Source: JBCDBH01 sp039184055 (lineage in GTDB: Bacteria; Acidobacteriota; Thermoanaerobaculia; Multivoradales; J023). From it: a stretch of DNA of 9,117 nucleotides. The stretch's first letter is position 1. Every line of letters begins with the position of its first letter. This document shows positions 6,401-9,117 of this stretch, in pieces. Under the pieces are notes generated by a model. That model was not told the origin of the DNA. It saw only the letters and a program-made list of their open reading frames with translations, and searched no databases. The stretch spans positions 1 to 9,117 of the forward strand of contig JBCDBH010000242.1 in assembly GCA_039184055.1 (NCBI GenBank), given 5' to 3'. The position numbers were made by a program, and so were the translations under genes.

Positions 6401-8896
6401 ATCGGCGATCACCGAATGACCGTAGATGCCGGTGCCCGGAACGCTTTGCACGCCGAAGGGACCGTAGTAGTTGAGGTTCTGACCGCGATTGCCGGTGCCG
6501 ACGGCGATCAGCGCGCCTTGATTCGAGAGCACCGCACGACCCACCGCGATTTCGGGAACGCCGTCGGCGTCGAGATCACCGATCGAGATCGACGACGGAG
6601 AGCGATCACCGAGCCCTTCGATCGCCGCGCTCACCCACACGAGCGCACCGCTGTGATCGAGCGCCAGCAAACGTCCGTTGCGCTGCATGCCGATCACTTC
6701 GGTGATGCCGTCGCCATCGAGATCGGCGGTCGCCACCTGACCGAGCTGACGCACCAGCGGATTGGCCTGCGACGAGCGGAACCGCCACAGCTCGGTGCCA
6801 TCGAGACCCGAGAGCGCGACGATGCCTCGACCCTCACTGTCGCGGCTGTGAAAGATCACGTCGGGTGTATCGCGACTGTCGATGACGCCGTTGCCGTCGT
6901 CGTCCGAGAGCTGAGCCACGATCGGTGCCGACTGCACCTCGTATCCGGATGCGTACCATTCCTCGATCGGCTCGATCGGCCCACCGGGGTTGGCCGGCGC
7001 GGCCAGCTCGCAGCCGTCGACGAACACGGTGACGCGATTGTCGTCTTCCCGCTGTTCGGCGACGCTGTCGGTGGGATCGACCTCGGCCCAGACGAGCGAG
7101 CGATAAAACGTCAGCCCGGCATCGACCGCCAGCACCACGGGCTGGCTCGCCGCGACCGCCAACGGCGCGGTGGCCGTACCGGTGGCGAGCACCGGCTCGT
7201 CGGGACTCCGCCTGCCATCACCGTTGCGATCCTCGAATAGACGCACGGTGACATCGGAGAGCACGTCGGTATCGCCGCTGTTGCTCATCGTGACCGTCAC
7301 CGCGCCGGTGACGCGCTGGGTCACGGCGTCGAAAGCCAGCCCGGTGCGATCGGTGACCGCGACCTCGAGATTCGGACCGGTGCTCCGTGGCACCGCGATC
7401 TCGCGCACGGCTTCGTTGTTGGACTCCGAGAGCTCGTCGAGGGTATTCCCGGCGTCGAGCACCGCGGTGAGCACCGTGGCGCCACCCGTGGCGATCCACG
7501 TCTGCTCGACGCGACGGTTGCCGGCCGCGGGGATCTCGGTGATCTGCGTACCGCCGACCAGGACGCCACCGCCCGCGGGATCACCCGCGTACAGGTCGAC
7601 GGTCACGTTGTTGGCGGCGATGCGTCCCGCGTTGCGCACCGTCATGGTCACGCTGACCACATCACCCTCGGCCGGATCGACGGGAACCACCTCGAGGTTG
7701 TCGAAACCGATCGCCACGTCGGGCAGATCACGGAAGCGCACCTCGGCCCGGTTGTTGCTCTCATCGGTCTCGACCACCGCCTGCTCGGGATCGGCCACCG
7801 CCACCACCGCGAAGCTGGTCGTCGGCAGCGTCACGGCGAGGGCATCGAGCGTCACGACGGCTCCGGCCGCGAGCGTGGGCGTGAAGGTGGCGAGCGGCGT
7901 CGTGCCGTCAGCGTCACGGGCCGCGAGCTCGACGGTCGCGGTGGCATCACGGTTGCCGAGGTTGCGCACCGTGACCTGGACGTCGATCGTGTCGCCGGGA
8001 AGCGGGGTCGCCGGCGTCAGGATCAGCTCGGTCTCGCTGATGGCGAGATCGGCCTGATCGGGGTCGACCACCGCCACCATGACTTCGGTGATGTTGTTGT
8101 CCTCGACCTCTTCGACGATCAGATCGGCCTCGTCGAGGGTCACCCGGATCTCGTGCTCGCCCTCGGCGAAGCTGAGCGGCAAAACGAGTGGCAAGGCGCC
8201 ACCGGCGGCGATCGGACCGCCGCTGGCATCGGCGAGCAGCTCGGCCACCACGCCGCCGTCGAGCCGCTCGACTTTGTAGGTGAAGCTCGCCACCTCGGTC
8301 TCGCCCAGGTTGCGAATCTCGAAACGGAAATCGAACGTCTCGTCCGGTCGAGGATCGGCGGGTGTGGTCGAGACGTCGCTCGCGAAGAGCGTCAGATCGG
8401 GACCGGAACGCAAGATCACGCGTACCGAGTCGACATTGTCGCCTTCATCGGTTTCGGCAACCGCGTCAGTATCGTCGAGACGGGCGAAGAGCAGTACCTC
8501 GGCGCCACTCAGGCCCGTGGTATCGACATCGATATCGACCGTGGTCTCGATACCTGGATCGAGCGACGACAGGGCCGCCGTCGCCATTTCCGTGCCCGTG
8601 GCGTCGTCACGACGAACCGACACGGTCGACGCGGGCGCCGCCACCGAGCCACGGTTCCGCACCACCGCGGTGAGACGGACCACGCCACCGGGCGCCACGG
8701 AGTCAGGATTCACCTCGAGGGACGTAAACGCCAAATTCGGCCCTTGACTCCGCAAGGCCCGTATGACCTCGGCCGTGACGAAGACTTTGTCTTCCCAAAT
8801 GACAGGTGAGCCAGAGCCCTTGCCTGGAATCTCTACTTTCCATTTTACGTTTTTCGTTGGGCTCCATTCTGTGGGTGGGGTTGCTGCTTGCGGCAT
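1..8896 (-). CDS. Giant multidomain adhesin-like protein (CARDB / FG-GAP / Calx-beta / L-type lectin), 3' end beyond window
   Basis: One uninterrupted minus-strand frame of at least 2,965 codons; spot translations along its length all stay in the same register. Domains in order: PQQ-like strand segment 8-42, CARDB 1-5 52-628, FG-GAP/VCBS propeller 647-1097, CARDB 6-8 1109-1445, Ig-like sandwiches 1446-1770, Calx-beta 1 1771-1879, jelly roll 1880-2039, Calx-beta 2-5 2040-2487, L-type lectin 2489-2700, Calx-beta 6 2701-2810, second lectin from 2812 to the edge. These families are extracellular, often calcium-binding, and adhesive or sugar-binding, so I infer a secreted surface or matrix adhesin; the specific ligand is unknown. 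The ATG at 8894-8896 is simply the first in frame: it has no Shine-Dalgarno sequence and no signal peptide follows it. The frame stays open upstream to a TAG at 9044-9046, so a non-ATG start is possible (for example TTG at 8972-8974, followed by LAVLLL). The existence of the coding frame is near certain; the true N-terminus is not. Confidence 0.95.
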   Translation of the reverse strand, partial: MPQAATPPTEWSPTKNVKWKVEIPGKGSGSPVIWEDKVFVTAEVIRALRSQGPNLAFTSLEVNPDSVAPGGVVRLTAVVRNRGSVAAPASTVSVRRDDATGTEMATAALSSLDPGIETTVDIDVDTTGLSGAEVLLFARLDDTDAVAETDEGDNVDSVRVILRSGPDLTLFASDVSTTPADPRPDETFDFRFEIRNLGETEVASFTYKVERLDGGVVAELLADASGGPIAAGGALPLVLPLSFAEGEHEIRVTLDEADLIVEEVEDNNITEVMVAVVDPDQADLAISETELILTPATPLPGDTIDVQVTVRNLGNRDATATVELAARDADGTTPLATFTPTLAAGAVVTLDALAVTLPTTSFAVVAVADPEQAVVETDESNNRAEVRFRDLPDVAIGFDNLEVVPVDPAEGDVVSVTMTVRNAGRIAANNVTVDLYAGDPAGGGVLVGGTQITEIPAAGNRRVEQTWIATGGATVLTAVLDAGNTLDELSESNNEAVREIAVPRSTGPNLEVAVTDRTGLAFDAVTQRVTGAVTVTMSNSGDTDVLSDVTVRLFEDRNGDGRRSPDEPVLATGTATAPLAVAASQPVVLAVDAGLTFYRSLVWAEVDPTDSVAEQREDDNRVTVFVDGCELAAPANPGGPIEPIEEWYASGYEVQSAPIVAQLSDDDGNGVIDSRDTPDVIFHSRDSEGRGIVALSGLDGTELWRFRSSQANPLVRQLGQVATADLDGDGITEVIGMQRNGRLLALDHSGALVWVSAAIEGLGDRSPSSISIGDLDADGVPEIAVGRAVLSNQGALIAVGTGNRGQNLNYYGPFGVQSVPGTGIYGHSVIADVDLDGRNELVAGDTLYRLSDLGVLEVVWNNTVASNLMRDGFNAVGQLDGDPEAEIVYVSSGQIMVLNHDGSVRAGRREMIGFAPFTMPTFWGSPPTIVDLDGNGSNEILAAGATEVIAYNSNLSQRWRRPNAVDDFGNIQSLTAFDFDGDGEREVLYLDERNLRILDGGNGNVRHQRANRSKTAVEYPTVADVDGDGRAEILLPSNTGFDGNASTSGLHVLGHPSWQGTRPIWNQYAYQASDILLDGTVPSRTSAWPAGDGFRTNVEAPVPPLRRGNLTIGFPRVGVATGNGVPVTLRIGNGGIGVLPAGIEVALYDGDPASVPAVATVTTSRGLRPGGYEDVVLTWVVAGSGGELATAVVDPSALIDECDEADNRLDFTVDQTLLPDLVVAAGGVVVTAPSAPIHAGQPITLEVTVENVGSATAPASSVRLYDGAPGAGAVIGDTALPELAPGASTTVELTWDSLGATGLHLLHVEIDPDDTLVELDEANNGGLVSVDLVTPTSPDLTITDFTISPSTVTAGSAVLLRAEVLNRGATLGGGFAVAFRVNGAEATRVSTPASLANAETTTLETFLPTGALGGTLPIEARVDPDDVISEIDETNNRADGTLIVEGSSLAVQVTSAATGYGPGEDVDITLTITNNGTTSLDETLDLRVTDAGGALVATLADAELVTLATGSNVSTYTWNTGTSLAGTYAVTATVAGLSSSVLVSVGGDVAAQARIFSDRDVYTSLQQVVITGAVSNVGINQVLENLSATTTVRAPDNTAVFTDVTTVTQLVPGAVRPVASVWEIAGAAPGTYTLTLELRDPTDLLIAYASTAIVVEDSASTGAGLRGELVVTPDTVGTGAPFFAGYTVTNNGNAAIPDLVLALRLVRLRDGEIPTTLERDAPIAQSETLDGTFGVPTLGLSEDVYLATLVAELPLRSVRLDSRRVTLVRGVSVGDLEVLEGDSGSQQAAVPITLSSPATTAIDVTWSTADGTATAGVDYQAAGGTITFQPGEVTLPAQVTILGDVDPEPSETFLVSITAAIGAELGDAQAVVTLIDEEGCSGPNLLVNAGAEADVDGWTGSDNGWQPRFADPVPILGGAYFSYRGAAASATLSQDVDLSAYASQIDGGAQEFAFEGFLRSAGADPDGIAVTVQYLDAADVELDRFTSAQISDALAWQAVRDARVVPIGTRGARVTIEATRLGVDDVQAYADALVLRSLGVPVATVGTLDFLEGNTGTTQVTIPVVLSCPAAVVTSITAVTESVTSGAAASAGVDYTSASATLDYPVGVSSADFVVDLLGDELDELDERFAIALATSSSVVLLDPRPEVTILDDDGPVVLSVLGIDAAEATGEAVLDLALSEPSGRDVRFTVASSDQTALAGSDYQTLVETVTLAPGETSATVTIPVTDDPIDEGDETFLVTFSAPVNVIFAVPTVTVTVADDDRPSVSVLDPVRVTEGDSGTTPMLFDIVLSNVSTREIRVPYATTTFGTATAGEDFTAVSGEAVFAPGTTSLTVSVDVIADLVKETEETIVLALETPTVGTLADPEAVGAIFDDDGILISVADALVTEPVSGATDVTIDVTLSKSPQTAVSVDYVVESSTATEGLDFTATSGTLDFAIGVTSQSFTVPVLADLVDEPLEDARIVLSNPVESVILDGEAELRIRDADTWHLNNQATIEQQLGCVQLTPATNNRRGSAWRTRKIDLTENFDRTFRTSFSNGVKNSGADGMVFVFHDAGETALGGGGTGIGYSGLSPSLGVEIDTHRNGTSYDTTTSDHIAINLNGVHTAPQLPPVTAIPAEGVETNVEDGQEHDLRIVWNAEIDRLEVLFDGVHRVLYDKDLIDEVFSGTQDVFWGFTSGTGLLNNRHYFCATDLCFEGNRPLISVGNGFVTEGDAGSVVMSVPVTLSCPSTETITANFATRDDSAFAGFDYQAATGSLTFAPGETSKWIHVTVFGDTVNEGDETFHVELADIVGADLRYQGVGTITSDDSAWFLNGNAREDEVAPGCLTITRRQPQVRGSVWRTDRIDLAEHFDRTFDVYLGPENLHNDGIVFALQDQGSGALGSSGSSLGYGGISPSVGIEIDTSFNNNGVDISADHMTVLVNGNLSSPKVPVVTAAADGANIEDDQRHKLRVVWNADTKALEG
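467..796 (-). other. Calx-beta domain 6 (residues 2701-2810)
   Basis: A complete Calx-beta unit: PLISVGNGFVTEGDAGSV, then NFATRDDSAFAGFDYQ, LTFAPGETSKW, and GDTVNEGDETFHVEL, closing TITSDD. It carries a Cys (VTLSCP, C2728) at the position equivalent to the Cys of Calx-beta 2. Both Cys-bearing copies directly follow a sugar-binding-like domain. It joins the two lectin domains. Confidence 0.9.
797..1432 (-). other. L-type (legume-like) lectin domain 1 (residues 2489-2700)
   Basis: Residues 2489-2700 open WHLNNQAT and include RGSAWRTRKIDL, the strand FDRTFRTSF, DGMVFVFHD, the GIGYSG turn, SLGVEIDTHRNG, SDHIAINLNG, a HDLRIVWNAEIDRLEV strand and a final VFWGFTSGTG strand. The combination of D-G-M/I-V-F-x-x-x-D, E-I-D-T-x-x-N and D-H-I-x-I-x-x-N-G is diagnostic of bacterial L-type lectins, where the acidic and Asn residues hold the metals and the sugar. 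The domain ends in YFCATDLCFEG, with two Cys five apart (C2690, C2695), and has C2503 near its start. Sugar binding is inferred from the family; the ligand is unknown. Confidence 0.85.
1436..2779 (-). repeat. Calx-beta domains 2-5 in tandem (residues 2040-2487)
   Basis: Four consecutive Calx-beta units of about 108-115 residues: 2040-2154 (DFLEGNTGTTQV ... ELDELDERF ... TILDDDG), 2156-2263 (ATGEAVLDLALSEP ... PIDEGDETFLV ... VADDD), 2264-2376 (VTEGDSGTTP ... ETEETIVL ... IFDDDG) and 2378-2487 (VTEPVSGATDV ... DEPLEDARI ... RIRDAD). Each has the A-G-xD-F/Y motif (AGVDY, AGSDY, AGEDF, EGLDF) and the P/APGxTS turn before the acidic strand. Unit 2 has lost the EGD box, and unit 5 has EPV in its place, so calcium affinity may vary along the rod. 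Unit 2 alone carries a Cys (VVLSCP, C2068). Confidence 0.88.
2780..3259 (-). other. Jelly-roll carbohydrate-binding-like domain between Calx-beta 1 and 2 (residues 1880-2039)
   Basis: The domain opens CSGPNLLVNAGAEADVDGW, the N-L-xxN-xxxE-xxxxGW entry strand common to galactose-binding-like/CBM jelly rolls. Further on it has GGAYFSYRG, a SQDVDLSAYASQID strand, the aromatic FAFEGFLRS, and a late VTIEATRLGVDDVQAYAD strand, all in keeping with that fold. Length (about 160 residues) suits a single jelly roll. A role in binding glycans or polysaccharide is inferred from the fold alone; no specific CBM family can be named from sight. Confidence 0.6.
3260..3586 (-). other. Calx-beta domain 1 (residues 1771-1879)
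   Basis: It shows the full Calx-beta pattern: the opening VSVGDLEVLEGDSG, the central TWSTADGTATAGVDYQ, the FQPGE turn, and the closing GDVDPEPSETFLV followed by VVTLIDEE. In Na/Ca exchangers and bacterial surface proteins these acidic residues bind calcium and stiffen the chain. It is the best-conserved Calx-beta copy here. It ends directly at a Cys (C1880) that opens the jelly-roll domain. Confidence 0.9.
3587..4561 (-). other. Unassigned Ig-like beta-sandwich region, about three domains (residues 1446-1770)
   Basis: About 325 residues that are clearly beta-rich and Thr/Val/Gly-rich but lack the acidic CARDB closing motif and the Calx-beta EGD signature. Internal similarity suggests three units: 1446 to about 1552 (core DITLTITNNGT, ending GTYAVTATVAG), about 1553-1657 (ARIFSDRDVYTSLQQVVITG, then APGTYTLTLELRD), and about 1660-1770 (GELVVTPDTVGTG, core GYTVTNNGN, ending RRVTLVRG). 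The NNG turns and GTYxxT strands recall CARDB-like, fibronectin-type or macroglobulin-like sandwiches. I do not assign a family. The region links the CARDB part to the Calx-beta part. Confidence 0.6.
4562..5572 (-). repeat. Second CARDB block, three modules (residues 1109-1445)
   Basis: Three further CARDB-type modules follow the propeller: 1109-1218 (NLTIGFPRVGV ... DECDEADN), 1219-1337 (PDLVVAAGGVVV ... ELDEANN) and 1338-1445 (PDLTITDFTISPS ... EIDETNN). Each ends with the ExDExxN signature and contains the TVENVGS or AEVLNRG type core. The first differs by a Cys inside the closing acidic motif (C1202). They continue the spacer architecture on the far side of the propeller, which therefore looks inserted in a CARDB array of eight. 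Boundaries are good to a few residues. Confidence 0.85.
5606..6958 (-). other. FG-GAP/VCBS-type beta-propeller with eight Ca-loop motifs (residues 647-1097)
   Basis: Eight Asp/Gly loop motifs recur about every 45-65 residues: LSDDDGNGVIDSRD (around 6881-6910), ADLDGDGITEV (6691-6730), GDLDADGVPEI (6541-6583), ADVDLDGRNEL (6370-6408), GQLDGDPEAEI (6236-6271), VDLDGNGSNEI (6075-6115), FDFDGDGEREV (5930-5975) and ADVDGDGRAEI (5790-5835). The D-x-D-x-D-G-x-x-E spacing is the calcium-binding loop of FG-GAP/VCBS blades, as in integrin-like propellers. The opening W-Y-ASGYEVQSAPIVAQ and the closing TRPIWNQYAYQ match the start and end motifs I associate with this propeller class in multi-CARDB proteins. 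Loop 5 is shortened (LDGDPE), so its calcium site may be weak. The propeller lies between two CARDB blocks and has one Cys on either side (C629 and C1202). Confidence 0.88.
7013..8743 (-). repeat. Five tandem CARDB-type modules (residues 52-628)
   Basis: Five modules of about 110-120 residues each open with a G/L-P-N/D-L/V or ADL strand and most close with an acidic E-x-D/N-N motif. Boundaries: 52-164 (GPNLAFTSLEV ... DEGDN), 165-281 (GPDLTLFASDV ... VEDNN), 282-391 (ADLAISETEL ... DESNN), 392-506 (PDVAIGFDNLEV ... SESNN), 507-628 (GPNLEVAVTD ... REDDN). Each has the central V-x-V/N-x-G core (for example TVRNLGN, TVRNAGR) typical of CARDB, the 'cell adhesion related domain found in bacteria'. 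The fifth is the most diverged and carries an inserted calcium-loop-like motif, DRNGDGRRSPDE, at about residues 555-566. The domains probably act as extracellular spacers or adhesion modules holding the following propeller away from the surface. They differ clearly from each other, so the array looks old rather than freshly amplified. Confidence 0.85.
8771..8875 (-). other. PQQ-type propeller N-terminal strand segment at the start of the giant protein (residues 8-42)
   Basis: The frame here reads PPTEWSPTKNVKWKVEIPG (residues 7-25) and then SPVIWEDKVFVTA (30-42). This pattern (WxxxxNVKWKxEIPG, then a Gly/Ser turn, then SPVIWxDKVFVT) is what I know from the first strands of secreted PQQ-like beta-propeller proteins of Planctomycetota and Verrucomicrobiota. 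Such proteins normally have a signal peptide and a WPxWRGP-like motif just before it, and several hundred residues of propeller after it. Neither is present: the text changes to a CARDB linker at about residue 43. I read it as a remnant or foreign N-terminus rather than a working propeller. The family resemblance is from memory; the lack of flanking PQQ sequence is seen directly. Confidence 0.6.
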
Positions 8897-9024
8897 GGGG
8901 GTACAAAGTGGCTGTGGTGATCGTAGCAGGGTGATACAGCGGTTAACCGGTTGAGGCAGCAGTAGAACCGCCAACCCCGTGTAGGCGCTTGAGCAATAGA
9001 CGAAAAAATAGGAGCCAACGGCGG
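8897..9024. other. Short low-GC gap between the giant gene and the possible divergent gene
   Basis: This 128-base stretch holds two overlapping 8-bp palindromes, GGTTAACC (8941-8948) and AACCGGTT (8945-8952). It also holds one arm of an 8-bp inverted repeat, GAACCGCC at 8965-8972, whose partner GGCGGTTC is at 9056-9063. The palindromes could be an operator for a divergent promoter, but I see no convincing -35/-10 pair on either strand. The minus-strand giant frame is still open through most of this stretch, so part of it could be coding if the true start is upstream. Confidence 0.3.
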
Positions 9025-9117
9025 ATGATAAAATGTAGGTGGCCTAGTAATCTAAGGCGGTTCCAAGCAATATGTACAATGTCTGCCCCTTTCGTACTCA
9101 TGCTGCTGAGCCTATTG
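9025..9117 (+). CDS. Possible start of a divergent gene with signal-peptide-like N-terminus (partial)
   Basis: An ATG at 9025-9027 opens a plus-strand frame that stays open for 31 codons to the window edge. A strong Shine-Dalgarno-like TAGGAG lies at 9009-9014, ten bases upstream. The translation begins MIKCRWPSNLRRFQAICT and continues MSAPFVLMLLSLL: a basic n-region followed by a hydrophobic stretch, as expected for a signal peptide or membrane anchor. A second in-frame ATG at 9079-9081 is an alternative start. It would be divergent from the giant gene, with the two ATGs 128 bases apart. Only 31 residues are visible, so no function can be given and a chance frame is possible. Confidence 0.35.
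   Translation, partial: MIKCRWPSNLRRFQAICTMSAPFVLMLLSLL

Noticed and set aside
4199..7240. 1,013-codon plus-strand open frame
   Set aside because: Same antisense register; it covers the FG-GAP propeller and CARDB coding sequence, whose minus-strand motifs are unmistakable.
7170..8057. 295-codon Ser/Thr/Val-rich plus-strand open frame
   Set aside because: Low-complexity product in a shadow frame of the CARDB array, with no recognisable domain.
8153..8809. 218-codon plus-strand open frame near the gene start
   Set aside because: Codon-aligned antisense of CARDB modules 1 and 2, and it crosses the composition junction.
8703..8906. 67-codon minus-strand frame starting MYPHAASSNPTHRM
   Set aside because: It overlaps the giant frame in another register, whereas the PQQ-like motif and the CARDB sequence are both in the giant frame.
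8965..9063. Possible integron attC-like or insertion-sequence end from the inverted repeat
   Set aside because: No consistent R/Y core-site pattern, no transposase or integrase, and no target duplication visible.

Overview
Nearly the whole window is one very large gene on the minus strand. A single reading frame runs from about position 9043 (just inside a TAG at 9044-9046) to the left edge with no stop. Taken from the first ATG, at 8894-8896, it covers at least 2,965 codons, and the 3' end of the gene lies outside the window. The product is a modular, probably secreted or surface-exposed protein built almost entirely of beta-sandwich and beta-propeller domains. I recognise no transposase, CRISPR array, tRNA, rRNA, defence gene or regulatory operon.

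Domain order, N- to C-terminus (coordinates falling from 8896 to 1): a short segment resembling the first strands of a PQQ-type propeller protein (residues 8-42); five CARDB-type adhesion modules (52-628); an FG-GAP/VCBS-type propeller with eight Asp/Gly calcium-loop motifs (647-1097); three more CARDB modules (1109-1445); about 325 residues of Ig-like sandwiches I cannot assign firmly (1446-1770); Calx-beta 1; a jelly-roll, carbohydrate-binding-like domain (1880-2039); Calx-beta 2 to 5; an L-type (legume-like) lectin domain; Calx-beta 6; and a second L-type lectin domain cut by the window edge. The last Calx-beta plus lectin pair is a diverged duplication of the pair before it (period about 970 bp). 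CARDB, Calx-beta and FG-GAP modules are commonly calcium-dependent or adhesive, and the lectin and jelly-roll domains suggest sugar binding. My inference is a giant calcium-dependent glycan adhesin or matrix protein. No cell-wall or sorting anchor is visible, because the C-terminus is missing.

The right edge (about 8760-9117) differs. By hand count its G+C is about 51-52%, against about 63-77% in sampled lines inside the giant gene. It carries the PQQ-like N-terminal segment, no obvious signal peptide for the giant protein, and the possible start of a divergent plus-strand gene (9025 onward) with a good Shine-Dalgarno sequence and a signal-peptide-like N-terminus. The change in composition and the change in protein family fall at almost the same place (about 8770). 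This could be a real gene fusion, a recombination boundary or an assembly chimera.

Organism: a high-GC bacterium of a lineage that carries giant CARDB/FG-GAP/Calx-beta proteins. Myxococcota, Acidobacteriota, Planctomycetota and Verrucomicrobiota are all possible; the PQQ-like fragment resembles Planctomycetota/Verrucomicrobiota proteins. No finer assignment is justified.
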